From Owenia fusiformis (lineage: Eukaryota; Annelida; Polychaeta; Sabellida; Oweniidae), in NCBI GenBank assembly GCA_903813345.2, contig CAIIXF020000007.1, positions 2,483,730 through 2,547,729 of the forward strand: a DNA stretch of 64,000 bases. Direction: 5' to 3'. Every line of letters starts with the position of its first letter. Position 1 is the stretch's first letter. Below are positions 26,901 through 39,315 of this stretch, piece by piece. A model generated the notes under the pieces. The model was not told the DNA's origin. It did no database searches and saw nothing but the letters and a program-made list of their open reading frames with translations. The position numbers were made by a program, and so were the translations under genes.

Positions 26901-29900
26901 CCTCCGTACGTACGTATGTGGAAGCCCAAGTATACTTGGCTACCCAACTATTCCGACTCTTGCCGAAGTGTTCTTACCTGACCCAAGTATTCCGAGTTTG
27001 CTAATTTTTTCAAATGCACTCGATAGATGTCTTGTTTTTTATTGTGGTTTGTAACTTTGCACAATCAGCCTCTCATCGGTCTTGCTTTTCAGCACAGGTT
27101 TCTCATATTACACATGACCCTAGATCTTGTGTCTCATGTTTCCAGTTGCAAAAAATCTTGATCTATTAAACAGACGTAAACATGTTTTCAACTATGTTTT
27201 AGAAGTGTTAATGTACTAGATTATAGTATTACTTTTAATCTCGGCATGTTTGTGTTTACAGACTAATTAAGAGACTTCTAACATAGATACAGACGAATTC
27301 ATTGGGTGTATTGAAAAATCTGAACTACATAAAGAGCGCTGAGCAGGCTGATATAGTGGCCAAGATTTAGATATTGAAAATTCATGTAGCTACTTTTACT
27401 GAAATTCAAACATATTTTATCTGATAAATGATTAATTTTTTTGTCGACTCTGACCTCAGGTTTGATGTTTTTGACAAGCTCAGCCGATTTCTCTTAGAAA
27501 TACAGATCCATTTTGTCACGAGAAAGTTTACGAATTATTCGCTAAATGCCAGCGAATATGTGCACGTTATGGTTAAAGGTTTAATTGATACGCATCAAGG
27601 AGTGGGAGTCTACAAGTGGTGACATATTGTTATAGTCTCCAACGTTTTGTGGACGGTGTTCTGTGGTTGGCGTTCGGCATCTGTAACAAATGCCAGTGAC
27701 GACATTTTGAATGTTAATGCCTAGATAAAATATGTTGCTATCACTGTCACTAGCAAAGATGTCATAAAATAATAACGAGGAAATCATTTAATTACTATTG
27801 GATTTTTGTTTTCAGGAATACACTCATGTTTTTTACACGAATAGAAGATCTAGTGCGCCCTCCATTATGATCTCCCCATGAACAAAAATAAATAAATTCA
27901 TCTGATTTTTAAAATTAATATACTGCTATTATTATTGTACACTAGTATCCTGTTGACCTATATGCAGCACTGTATTGATGAATGGGCCACTTATAAGGGC
28001 CAATACTGTATTCAATCATAAAGTGTACAGGGGTAGAGATGCCAAATCAGGAAGTATTTTTGTGTTTGTCAAAATCCATTTGCATCCTACACATCCCTAC
28101 ATCTTATCCAAATATGTTATGAATTAATGAAACATAACAGTATAATCTTTGGATTTACTAAGTTATATGGTATTTCATAAGTGTAAAAGTTGCTTTTGAA
28201 GCATTTTTCTATAGCCATATTGTAGGGAAATAATGATGAAAAAATGTATAATCTTTTGATTTGAAGTATGACCTGAATCGATTGCAAACTTTATATTTGC
28301 ACATCTGATGTGATATACCAGTTGTGTCATATTGTGAAATTATTTAATTTGCAATCGATTCAGGTCATAGTGTATTTTCGGTATATTTGTGAAAATCAAT
28401 AGAAACCAATGGCCTCCATTGGAATCTGATGATATCCACATGTTAAGTCAATGGAACACATCCACTGTCAAGTCAATACACCCTTGCTGAACTCAATGTC
28501 TTCAACCTCAGCCCATGTGGGTCCAAATGCTTAGATATTTTCCAAAGTATTATGTAACATTGTATTCTTTATGTTACACCTAAAAATGATTCATTTTGTT
28601 CATGGGGAAATCATAATGGAGAGTGCACTGGATCCTTTTGGTCCAAATTTACATGAAAAGTAAAAAAGCACAGAAGATATACAGTGGCTGTAAAAATACT
28701 TACATTCCAGGGGCGGATCTGAAAATCAAGAGTAGGGGGTCCTAAATCTGGAAATTTGAACCCTGTTTATAAGAACAGGCTCAAAATTAAAATAAATCAT
28801 GCCCAGTAATGCCGAGTTGTTACCTTAATTGCTCAATTTATGTGGATAGAAGAACATTTTTTGCCCTATACGTTTTTTGGCCCTCACTTTTTGGGGCTCT
28901 CCTTTTAAGAAAAATATTGAAGAAGTGGAGGGTTGCATTTTTGGGGGTTACCCTGTATATCATTTATAAAAACATGAATGGTTTCCAAATTAATTTCAGG
29001 AGCCATCTTTTAAATATACGTGGAATCCATCGACAAATGATTAAAAAACTAACGCGGACATCTATCGAGTGTATTCGAAAAAATAAGTAAACCCAGAATA
29101 CTTGGGTCAGGTCAGTATACTTCGGCAAGAATCAGAATAGATGGGTAGCCAAGAATACCTGGGCCTTCACATACGTACGTCTGATGTTGGCCTGATGTTG
29201 TTCATATTTTGTACACATGTGCCCTATGTGGGTAGACATAGGGCACAAAATTGGTAGAAGTTCTGCTTGAAAGCCGATTTTCAAAATGGCCACTCGTTTT
29301 AAAACGGCGTTTTAGTGCCGATTTTATAGTATTATTTATTTACAATACATAAAACTGTAATAGCAATGTGTTTTAAATGTAAAAAGTGAAACAAGACATT
29401 AATAAATAAAAGCTAGAAATGTAGACATTTTACTGTAACTTAAAAAGTAGTGAAGCGATTTTGTTCACATATGGCACACTGTTTTATGGCACTTTGGCTA
29501 GAAGGCGGCCATTTTGAAAATGGCCGCCATTTTCAGGTCTGTTAATTTACGTTTTTCATGCCAGTAGCCAGGTTTTGGTTAGGGGGCTCGAACCCCCCCC
29601 CCCCCTATCCACACACAAAAATGTTTTCATGCTTAACCAACTTCACATTGTGACCACAAGGGTGTTATAAACAAGACACCAGGGGTGGCCACGAAAACGA
29701 GGGAACCTAAAAATTTCCGCGCTTGTTCAGAAAAAAATAAGGGCCCAATGTTTTTAAAATGCCCAGTAATCCCCTAATGTTGTTAAAAGTGACTAATTAG
29801 TTGATTTAGACGGAACAAAATTCGAGCCAAATTATCATGGCTTGTTATCCACCCCTGAATTTTTAGGCTTATTTGGCGCATTCTGGGCAATTCTGGTGCA

Positions 29901-32900
29901 TTCTGAGCGATTCTAGATCAAAATATATGATTTACGTATTTAAAAAACTGAATTTTTAAGCTATTTTAGCGCATTCTGGGCGATTCTGATGCGTTCTGAT
30001 CGTTCTCGGGATCAAAATATATGATTTACGTATTTTAAAAAACCGAATTTTTAGTGTTATTTGACACGTTCTGGGCGATTCTAGGATCAAAATATATGAT
30101 TTATTAAAAAATCAGGGGCATGCTCCCCTGAAAAAGTTTGGGCTGATTTAGTGCGTTCTGGGCAGTTCGAGGATCAAAATATATGATTTGTGTATTTAAA
30201 TAAAAATTGAATATTTAGGCTTATTTGACACCTTCTGAGCGATTAAAGGATCAAAATATATGATTAATTTCCGAATTATCTAGTTGCCTCGCTATTCTAG
30301 TCAATATAGAATTTTATAAAAAGAAAGTGGCAATCACATCAAAATACACCGTACATATGTCACCAAATGTTACCTTCTACTTCGAAATGTCAGAAAATTC
30401 TTCAAGAAAGCAAAAAAGGTAGGTCCACATTATTTTAGGAGATATCTAGGGGGCTCCCCCTGGCTACGGGCCTGTTTTTTTTACTGTAACTCAAAAAGTA
30501 ATAGAGCGATTTTGCTCATATTTGATATGTGAATACTCATAAGCATGACACACTCTAGCACTCCCTAAAAGTAAGGGATACATATTACATTATAATAACA
30601 CATGAGCTCGGCCGGTGTCGACCTTTGAGGGACTATATCTTTTCAATATTATTTCTAAAGATATTTATGAAAAAGTTACCCGTCTTGCATATTTTCCAGC
30701 ATAACCAAAGGGACTTACTTCTCTGGCTCAATGATCTCCTCTGCGAGTGATGTGACAGCTTCCCATCCTGCATATGCGTAGAAGGCAGCGTATATACCAA
30801 GTGCCAGAGAACCAACATCATACCTACTGCCTTCAAACGCATTGACGAAGTTCGCGTTATTTCCTGAAGACAACATGTATGGTCGTGATAATAGAATGCC
30901 ATTATTCTGGGATGTTTCGATTAGACATGTTAGATGGGCTAATGATATCTATGACTACACAACGAATGTCAGACTGTTAACTATTTATTTTTGCATTTGG
31001 TGACATTTTTTAAAAACCTTTGAGTGCATAAGCGGTACCTGTATTTCATATTAATGGTGAATTCCTATTAAAATTGACACTTGCTCTTTACTAATGATTT
31101 AGTGATATGAAAGGCTCAATTCCTGTACATCCATAATGATTAAGTTGTTTGCCTTTGTAGAATTTATTTGACATATTGCATTGGCCGTAGCAGTAATCGT
31201 ATGGAAATGTAACATTTCAAATGTAATTTGATGCAGAAACTTGGATTGATCCATTAGTTGAAAACTACTTGATGAATATTTTAATTCACCCACTGAGTTT
31301 ACATAACATGGACGTTTATTTGCAAGCCCTCGAAAAAACGCTCATGGGTATTTATTAAGAGGAATATATTGATTTTCAATGTGGGCTTTTATATTGAGGG
31401 ACATATCATAAAATTGACACTGATGACTCCATTATCAAGTTTACCCTAATTCTCTATGTTTATCATTTCCATCACATATTTGTATGCACTATAGCCACAT
31501 ACTCCGTTCATTTTGTCTGATCGCTGGGCGTGATAGCTTCTACCAACGGAAAGTGACGTCTCTATGTATAATGTAGCGATTGACTTAGATTATAGTTGTT
31601 TATGACACAAATATGCTTTTCTCGAATGCTTTGTCTTTAATTTCAATACTTTCCTTTGTGTTTTTTTCAATTTGCCCTGTTTGCACAAGTCAAAGGAGCA
31701 AACAGTGGTATACACTGTAGTTATATTGCTATGATCTAGACATTTAGAGAATTGATTTTGGATCACCCTATACAACAAATGCAAGAATTTGGATACCTGT
31801 AGAATATGTAGGAGTGCAAACCTAGGCTAGCTTCTGCTTATTTTCTTGAATTGTAAGACTTAGCAAATATGTTATTCTATTGTGGTCAATTTTGCTGTAT
31901 ATATCATGTATATTGCCCGCAAGAATCATTGAAAGTGCAACAGTTATTGCCCGAACATAGGATGAAATATTTGTTTCATTATATCTTGCTAGACATTCTC
32001 TACGATCACTTTGCATTTAAAGAAATATAGAATACTTGTTTTAACCTGTGAACATTTATTTAATCAATAAATTTTAATATATAGAATGAACTATTTGCTT
32101 AATATTCATATGGTAATAAGCGGTTCACGATTGATTCGAGACTGAACCGTTTGACAATGTTTAGCATGTTTACAAATGTGTATGAGTTGATTGATTGTAC
32201 TGTTTAATTCATCAAAGTATGTTTCGCATTGGTTTTACTATTGATTACATTTTAGACATACTAACATACAGGGTTCCTTGACATCAGGGTGTCCATAGGG
32301 TTTCTTTACAATTACAATACAAAGTATTTGTAAAGTATAAATACTTCATGCACATCATGCATGCTATCCGCTCTCAATAAACAATTTTACTACCAAACGT
32401 TGTTCAGTTGTTTTCTAGACCCCAGAGAAAATACATGGTGCAGATAAAAAGAATGTATAGTCAGTCCGATAGCCTATACTAAGAAAGGGACTAGATTTGT
32501 ACCATGTGGAACATATACCTTATCTGTTTATAGGTTGTAACTACTAACAAATGATAAATAAATCATTTGTTTTTGCAAATGATGCGTCATGAACATGTTT
32601 GTAGTAAACATATTCATAATTAAATGTATGATATCAATTATTAATTTTACTAATAATTTTTCATATACAAGAGTTATTGAACTTTATGTAGGCCTATATA
32701 TCACACCTGACAAGTCTGATTCCGTTGTCACAAATGGCGGACATAACCGTCCCTTCAATTAGATTTTCATGAACTGTACGTTTAATAGAGCACTTAGACT
32801 AAATTTCTTTGGAACAACAATCAAGCAAAGTGTATTTATACTCATTGTACAGTAATAATGTTTTACCATCGAAATAAAGTCTTTAATTTAACCGATCAAA

Positions 32901-34982
32901 ATTAGATGCGGGACAACGTACATTGTAAATTATTTCAAATTCAGATCCCGTTGTCATTGACGATATCAAAGACGCTATATTGTGGCGATGATCGGACTTT
33001 GAATTGCATATGATACATCATCACAACAGCTTAATACATGCACAGAATTGTCGATAAAGTCCCCTGAAATGAGAGCGACGGCTATGTCCGTCATTTGTGA
33101 CAAAGGTAAAGTCAGATATTCCGGTGTGATATATAATTGTATTTTATATATGAGTTAACATTTGCTCTTATGGCGGCCGCAGCTTCAAAAAATCTATATA
33201 TTTTTTTGCGATCCTGACATTTTAATAGTACACATAGTAGCCAAGAGTATATGATAATGGTCTCAGCCATTAGTCGTCGGGACGTATTTCATGTATTTTG
33301 ACACAGATTTGTCAGATGTGTCCAAAAAGTAGATCAGCTCAAATCTTCTTATTTAATCTTCGAATAAAATGACATTACAGTGTAGTATTCTATTGTCTTT
33401 TAACATGTTTAAAGGCAAAATGGTCAGATAACTCCACTAGGTTTTCATGAGTTTGAGTATACAAATCTACCTTTAAGAAGTAAAATGTAGGTCAATTAAA
33501 AAGGGAGTCTTAACTTGAACTCTATTTGATGTCAATAATCATCAGTCTAGTTATACTCACCCCTTCCCAATTCTACGAAACCAGTAACAATGATGATGGC
33601 GAGAGCTAGCAGCTTAAACAATGTGAACAGCGATTGAACCCTAGCAGCCAATTTTACGTTGTAGGCATTCACGAATGACAGTGTTACTGGAATTTAAAGA
33701 AACAGATTTTCAAGCTTTATTGTTCTTTATCAACTGTTCGTTGCTCCTCTTAATGTCAAGTGGCGGGGAACGCTTGTGCTATTAGTGTTTTTTGTTGACC
33801 CGTATGTTCATTAGCCTATATTTGGGCATGTTCATTAGCCTATATTTGGGCATCTACTGCATCTTGTCTCTCTCCTAGTTCCATAGCAAGAGTGTCCACT
33901 TATATACTATTCTAGTATGTATTTATGTACAGTATACTTCTGAATTAAAAATTAAAGACAATATTCCCACGAACATTTCTTCCTGAGTCGCTGGAAATCT
34001 AGGGTTCATTTAAAACATACATACAGAAACATTTCTGTAGCCATCTGTTCATGTTATGAGGCATTTTACATGCTTTAGGATTCACCAACAGTGTCATGTT
34101 TTATATAGAATGCTACTGATAAGACTGCATAGACATTTACTCATGATCATTTAATTGTTATCAATTACCTTTATCTTCACGTTCCCACCAAATATGAGTA
34201 CCTGTTATCGGATTTGCTCCAATCTTTATAGGCTAACTTCGTTTGGATACCTTCACTTTGAAATAATTCTCAATATGGTCGCTACAAATTAACCATTTTT
34301 TATTTGATGTAATATATTTAGTTCAGTGCAATTTGCTGGGGAGTTGCTGTTTTTCTAACTGCTAGATTAAACAGTGTTAAATATGTTAATTGAGATTTAT
34401 TTTGATGCATGCATATGGATTATACTCACATGCTGACCAAAGTGCTACTAGAGTGACGATAACACCTGGAGAACCACAATCGTTGAAGAATAACTGAATG
34501 AGATAGGTTCCCACAGTCCTTGACAATATTGCCAGAGAAGCAGTCCGAACGATGACAATGTTTGCCCAAAGACTCATAAATCCTAATAGAGGACCAAAAA
34601 CATCATATACGTAGTAATAATCGCCGCCAGTCTTTGGTATGATTGTTCCGAGTTCTGCATAACATAGTGCAGCAAGGATGTTAATAAGTCCTCCTATTGT
34701 CCAGATGATGAGGGAAACACCGACTGATCCAACGTTCCTTGTGACTCCTTTCGGGCTGATGAAGATCCCTGATCCTATTACAGTGCCTACTATTACAGCC
34801 ACAGTGTGCATCAATGTCAGCTGGCGTTTCATTCCAACACGCTCATCATCCCCGAGCTTTTTAACAACATCATTTTCTTTTCCTTGGACGGTATCTCCAT
34901 GGATGCCATTTGAGTTTGTGTCATTCATATGAGCTTTTCCCGTGATTTTAGTTTGTGAGAGAGCACTCTCTTCTATACTCAT
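23947..34982 (-). CDS. SLC7-family amino-acid transporter (heteromeric light chain type)
   Basis: Nine minus-strand exons join in frame: 34982-34430, 33686-33561, 30863-30719, 26369-26246, 26146-26043, 25632-25536, 24734-24585, 24271-24091, 23987-23947; total 506 aa, the usual length for these light chains. The start is the ATG opening MSIEESAL. Seen: a hydrophilic N-terminus, the GSGIFISPKG motif in the first membrane segment (residues 69-78), GGDYYYVYDVFG, a cysteine at 169 (NDCGSP) where light chains are disulfide-linked to an SLC3 heavy chain, and later AYAGWEAVTSLAEE and FLRWKKPDIERPIK. The protein should exchange or carry amino acids across the plasma membrane with an SLC3 partner; the substrate cannot be told. 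The last small exon (GALSAPLREKEFK) is the least certain; without that splice, exon 8 would read on to a nearby stop. Confidence 0.9.
24770..25085. repeat. TGATATCAT-rich imperfect inverted repeat
   Basis: Dense copies of GATATCAT/ATGATATC (GGATGATATCATTAATATTGATATCATCC; GGGTGATATCAATATCATCC). Outer words CTTATACCATGGTCAAG and GACCACGGTATAAAA are also inverted. It looks like a palindromic MITE remnant in SLC7 intron 6. Confidence 0.5.
25922..26038. repeat. 117-bp hairpin element touching an SLC7 exon boundary
   Basis: Left arm GGAATACCCACGAGTTCGTAGATGAAT...ACCTCTATATAAATACAT pairs with right arm ATGTATAATAGAGGTTATTCATCTATGAGTTCTGGGGTATCC over about 42 bp. The right end stops a few bases from the donor of the exon at 26043-26146. 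Confidence 0.7.
27605..27723 (+). repeat. Interspersed GGTGACA-family repeat copy
   Basis: AGTGGTGACATATTGTTATAGTCTCCAAC...GGACGGTGTTCTGTGGTTGGCGTT...CATTTTGAATGTTAATGCC aligns with both ends of the copy at 4318-4803 with the centre missing. Confidence 0.65.
27846..28634. mobile_element. Nested MITE-like foldback, about 790 bp
   Basis: Left AGATCTAGTGCGCCCTCCATTATGATCTCCCCATGAACAAAA and right TTTTGTTCATGGGGAAATCATAATGGAGAGTGCACTGGATCC are inverted repeats. A second, inner inverted pair is GACCTGAATCGATTGCAAA (28271-28289) with TTTGCAATCGATTCAGGTC (about 28349-28367). It sits inside the 26907-29181 element. Confidence 0.65.
29561..30474. mobile_element. Inverted-repeat element with internal tandem repeats
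   Basis: It starts CCAGTAGCCAGGTTTTGGTTAGGGGG and ends GGGGGCTCCCCCTGGCTACGGGCCTG. These termini match the short element at 63475-63672, so they belong to one family. The middle (29860-30265) holds about five degenerate copies of an 80-105 bp unit with the core GGATCAAAATATATGATTT and CATTCTGGGCGATTCT. No transposase frame is present. Confidence 0.6.
30864..33560 (-). other. Intron 2 of the SLC7 gene
   Basis: A 2.7-kb intron. AT-rich, with only short chance frames; I see no further coding exon or recognisable element in it. Confidence 0.6.
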
Positions 34983-35498
34983 CTTGTAAGCCTAGCTTTA
35001 TATTTTGGATTCAAATGTATAAGTGCTGTCCGAATCCAAAAAGACTTCGATCGCTGACTAAGTTTCGAATTTACTATATGATATTTGATTATGCAAGTTA
35101 ATCATTAAATAGAATAGAGTCAAGATCCTGTACATAGATGAAATAAGTGGATCCCAGAGTGTGCGTAGCATTTACCAAGTCGATTCGCTGTATTAACATG
35201 ACCAACGTCACAGTATTGGTGTTTTAGCGTTTAAATATGGGCAGTTTGCAAACAGTACCTAATGAAAATTAATCTGCTGATAAAATCATTTCTCAGGCTA
35301 CTCAGAATCCCGCTCCGAATCCATGCCATTGGTACGGTAGGTTTCATGACTAAGCATGTTTTAGGATTTATTTTGTAAAACCATGGTCAACCACTTCAAT
35401 GATGTCACCTCAGTGTGATAAGAATTATATATACCTTGCAATACTGTACAGTGTAGACGAACTAAAAAATTAAAACGCTTATCTGAAATTAACTTTCT

Positions 35499-37553
35499 AA
35501 TTCTCCATTTCGCTGTTCGCTCTTTGAATCAGAACGTTCGCATATATGGTGCATATATGTACTCAAAAAGGACAAAATTTGATTGGTCAATATTTTTCAA
35601 CGATGCATTTCGTGTAGCTATTTGTGAGACCCGAAAGTTCTAAATCAAATTAATTACGCAATTTTGTTTTTACACCCGCAAGCTAAATAAAAAAATGACA
35701 CCATCGGAATTCTTCTTCTTTGTCATTGAATTAATAGTCAGTATACCAGATTTAATCAATAAAAGATTATACAATTAACAACAAAATTCGGAAACGAGTA
35801 TGTAAGATTTGCTTTCGAACCACTAAACTTGACCTAGATAATAGCGACGTGTCTTCTTTGGTCAAATGCTCAGTTGTTTGTGGGTTTTCAACGTAACTCT
35901 ATAATGTAATATGAAGATGAGTACTTTTATTCAGTTGTTGCATCGATGTTACAGTTTGTAGTGCGGTAATATTGGCATGAACGTGTTGAAAGTCGAATGG
36001 AATTGCTTTTTCCAATATGGCGACTAGTCACGTGACTTCTTCTCTTCCGGAATATACTCCCATTTTCAATCATTGTTTTCACCCCGTTAGGAGCCAATAA
36101 AATGAAAAAAAATATATGTTATATAAAGATTATTAAAAGACTAATTGTTTCTGATAGTTTGTTTTCTCCGATCGCATGGAGATTCGATCGAAAATATCGC
36201 TTGAAAAATGGGTATGAAAATCCCCATGTTAAACCAACGGGGAAAAACAAGGTAGAAAAATTTTGTTCCCCCGCGAACTGCATCATGGGAAATATTTTGA
36301 CCTTATAAGGAAAAACTTTCGCGCCATCTTTATTAGAGATTCAATACTACCGAATCCGCGATTTTAAGAATTGCATTCTCATAATCTGATGACTGTGAAA
36401 GGTAAATGGTGTTTATTACATCACACCAGACTTAATATTTTGAATAACAGTTTCCTTTCTTTGGATTTTCCAGTAGATCAAGGTCACATTTTGTTTCATT
36501 ATTTGCAACTGAAGTGCACCCTGAGAGTCATTTCCATGCTGTACTAGTTATGTCACCATCAGAAATGGTGACATAATAATTGTTAATAGTCAGATGTTAT
36601 AGTCTCCAACTTTTTTTGTGGACGGTGTTCGGGTAAGGGAAATAGGTCACAATATAAAACAATGGAGAAACCATAAATTAATTCTTAAAATCGCGGATTC
36701 GGTAGTATTGAATCTCTAATAAAGATGGCGCGAAAGTTTTTCCTTATAAGGTCAAAATATTTCCCATGATGCAGTTCGCGGGGGAACAAAATTTTTCTAC
36801 CTTGTTTTTCCCCGTTGGTTTAACATGGGGATTTTCATACCCATTTTTCAAGCGATATTTTCGATCGAATCTCCATGCGATCGGAGAAAACAAACTATCA
36901 GAAACAATTAGTCTTTTAATAATCTTTATATAACATATATTTTTTTTCATTTTATTGGCTCCTAACGGGGTGAAAACAATGATTGAAAATGGGAGTATAT
37001 TCCGGAAGAGAAGAAGTCACGTGACTAGTCGCCATATTGGAAAAAGCAATTCCATTCGACTTTCAACACGTTCATGCCAATATTACCGCACTACAAACTG
37101 TAACATCGATGCAACAACTGAATAAAAGTACTCATCTTCATATTACATTATAGAGTTACGTTGAAAACCCACAAACAACTGAGCATTTGACCAAAGAAGA
37201 CACGTCGCTATTATCTAGGTCAAGTTTAGTGGTTCGAAAGCAAATCTTACATACTCGTTTCCGAATTTTGTTGTTAATTGTATAATCTTTTATTGATTAA
37301 ATCTGGTATACTGACTATTAATTCAATGACAAAGAAGAAGAATTCCGATGGTGTCATTTTTTTATTTAGCTTGCGGGTGTAAAAACAAAATTGCGTAATT
37401 AATTTGATTTAGAACTTTCGGGTCTCACAAATAGCTACACGAAATGCATCGTTGAAAAATATTGACCAATCAAATTTTGTCCTTTTTGAGTACATCTATG
37501 CACCATATATGCGAACGTTCTGATTCAAAGAGCGAACAGCGAAATGGAGAATT
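35499..37553. repeat. Near-perfect inverted repeat, 874-bp arms and 307-bp spacer
   Basis: Left arm 35499-36372 is the reverse complement of right arm 36680-37553. Paired coordinates sum to 73,052 at every point checked, so there is no net insertion or deletion. The only mismatch I noticed is 35556 T against 37496 C. Each arm contains the same 68-codon frame (36102-36308 and 36744-36950), plus TCACGTGAC, CTTCCGG and AAGATGGCGCG words. The spacer (36373-36679) carries a GGTGACA-family fragment. No target-site duplication is evident. It may be a foldback-type element, a recent inverted duplication, or an assembly artefact. Confidence 0.9.
36548..36637 (+). repeat. GGTGACA-family fragment in the inverted-repeat spacer
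   Basis: TGTCACCATCAGAAATGGTGACA...TGTTATAGTCTCCAAC...GTGGACGGTGTTCGG matches the 5' part of the copies at 4318 and 27605. Confidence 0.6.
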
Positions 37554-37785
37554 GACAGTTTACACCGGTACCGTTGGCGATTGGCTGTGTACACATGAAA
37601 CCCTGGTGCACTCAATATACAGATATAGCTTGTATCAAATAATTTGTAGGTCAATACCAAAATCATAATTTACATTACAGCAATTTACATTTCACTCTGT
37701 GATCGATTTTATGGCTCATTTCTGCAAGAAAACTGAACAAATCTGCAAGAATTATATTTTCATGAGAAAGTTAAGTATTAAACAT

Positions 37786-37880
37786 AGTCTTGCTTCAAGA
37801 CTGTGGACCCCCTCCCCCTTATCTACTTCTCCAACACATTAGAAAAGAGAAAGGGGGGTCCAGGGTCTTGACGCAAGACT
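37786..37880. repeat. 95-bp hairpin repeat
   Basis: AGTCTTGCTTCAAGACTGTGGACCCCCTCCCCC pairs with GGGGGGTCCAGGGTCTTGACGCAAGACT. The stem is about 35 bp with few mismatches; the loop is about 25-30 bp. Confidence 0.7.
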
Positions 37881-39100
37881 ATATTAGAGAGGATAAATCG
37901 CTAAATAAGTGCACGATGTGGTAGAATATGTAAGGCGTCCTATGATTTTTGTCGCTTCTATTTAACAGGCGCAACGTCAACATGCAAAAATCAATCGTTT
38001 TTTGTTGCTCTAAATCGAGTAGTGGGTGTGTACACGACCTGTACAAAATGCAAAACCTGATAGACGTTATCACAAAACTGTATGTTTTTGTATTTCTATA
38101 ACTGTATAATGAGCCGCAACACATTATGAGATGGTCAAAATAATATAATGAGTAGAGGGCGGAGAGAGTTAGCTATATAAAAAAACTCCCCCACTTCAAC
38201 CACTGCATGCATATTTTTGATAATACACGTTTTTATAACGTTCTCTACTCTTGAATTGAACTAATTAATGTATCCTGACATAATATTAGATATTAAATCC
38301 TTTGCAGGACTTGTGCATTTATGCCCGAGACACTATTTTTGTGCGAGACAGGTCAGAAGGCTGTGTTGCTGCATATTCTTCCTTACAACAGTCGGAGATG
38401 GATCAAGTATCATCAAGTTGGATTGAAAGTATATATGATTCTAAGAAACGTGCTAGGATTGTGTATCAAACTAGTTCTGGCATTGTTTGGCTGAGTCAAA
38501 CCATGCAACTTCATAAACAAATATGGGGCTCATTTATCTCACCTGATTGTCCTGCTATTAACGGGTGCCTGTATAATCATATAGCGAGTGACGATATGTT
38601 GATACTGTAGACAGGCAGAGATTCCATGATATTTTCCTAAAATTGTAAACCGTATGATATTGGGCTAAGTCAACTTCTGAAATGTTTAGCCCGATCACCA
38701 CATCACCACTCAGTAACCATGATAACCTGTTTTGGGCATCCACTACCGCGATGCCATCTTTAAATCAAGAGGCCGTATTGACAACAGAAACATTAATTCG
38801 TCACTGTGACGGTCACTCCATCAAGAATTACGAGTGTTAAAACAAGATTATTCCGCCTTCCCAGACTATTCTGTCTGTCTGGCAATCGAAAATGTACACA
38901 GTCACGAATAACAGCAGAGAGCACAAAATTGGTTCATTTCGATCTTTTTGTGATAAAAGTAGTACACTTTTACTAATCTAGTATGTGGTATGTTCTTTTC
39001 ACTCGTATATGATCGAATGATCTACACGTAGTTGGCTACAAACTCATGTAATAGTAATTTGAAAATGATTTTCAAACACAGCTTATCTCATGCATATTTT

Positions 39101-39106
39101 TTTATT
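39101..39106 (-). terminator. Polyadenylation signal of the SGK-like gene
   Basis: TTTATT on the plus strand is AATAAA on the minus strand, about 210 bp after the kinase stop codon. Confidence 0.55.
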
Positions 39107-39315
39107 TAGATATCTAATACAATAAAACAAATAATATTATGACTGTTTTGAAAACAAGCATAACTGTTTAAAAATGTTTAGGAACATCGCCAAAGTATTT
39201 CTGTGCGTTTTAAAATCAACGATCGCGATCCATTCGTAAATATCCTATTGGCTGAATTCAACATCAGATCCGAAGGTTTTGATGGCACATCAGTGTTATT
39301 ACGCATCCACTATGG

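Larger units (their letters stand above)
26907..29181. mobile_element. 2.3-kb element with about 120-bp terminal inverted repeats
   Basis: The left terminus (26907-27031: ACGTACGTATGTGGAAGCCCAAG...CTACCCAACTATTC...ACTCGATAGATGTC) is the imperfect reverse complement of the right terminus (29057-29181: GACATCTATCGAGTG...GGCCTTCACATACGTACGT). The interior carries a GGTGACA-family fragment (27605-27723) and a second foldback (27846-28634), so insertions are nested. No transposase is recognisable. It lies in SLC7 intron 3. Confidence 0.7.
34983..39100. other. Intergenic region upstream of the SLC7 gene
   Basis: It holds the SLC7 promoter side, the 874-bp-arm inverted repeat (35499-37553), a 95-bp hairpin (37786-37880) and AT-rich DNA up to the SGK 3' end. 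Short open frames at 37460-38610 have no protein-like features. Confidence 0.6.

Noticed and set aside
37462-38610. Several frames of 60-102 codons between the inverted repeat and the SGK-like gene
   Set aside because: No protein-like composition, no splice partners, and one overlaps the end of the inverted repeat.
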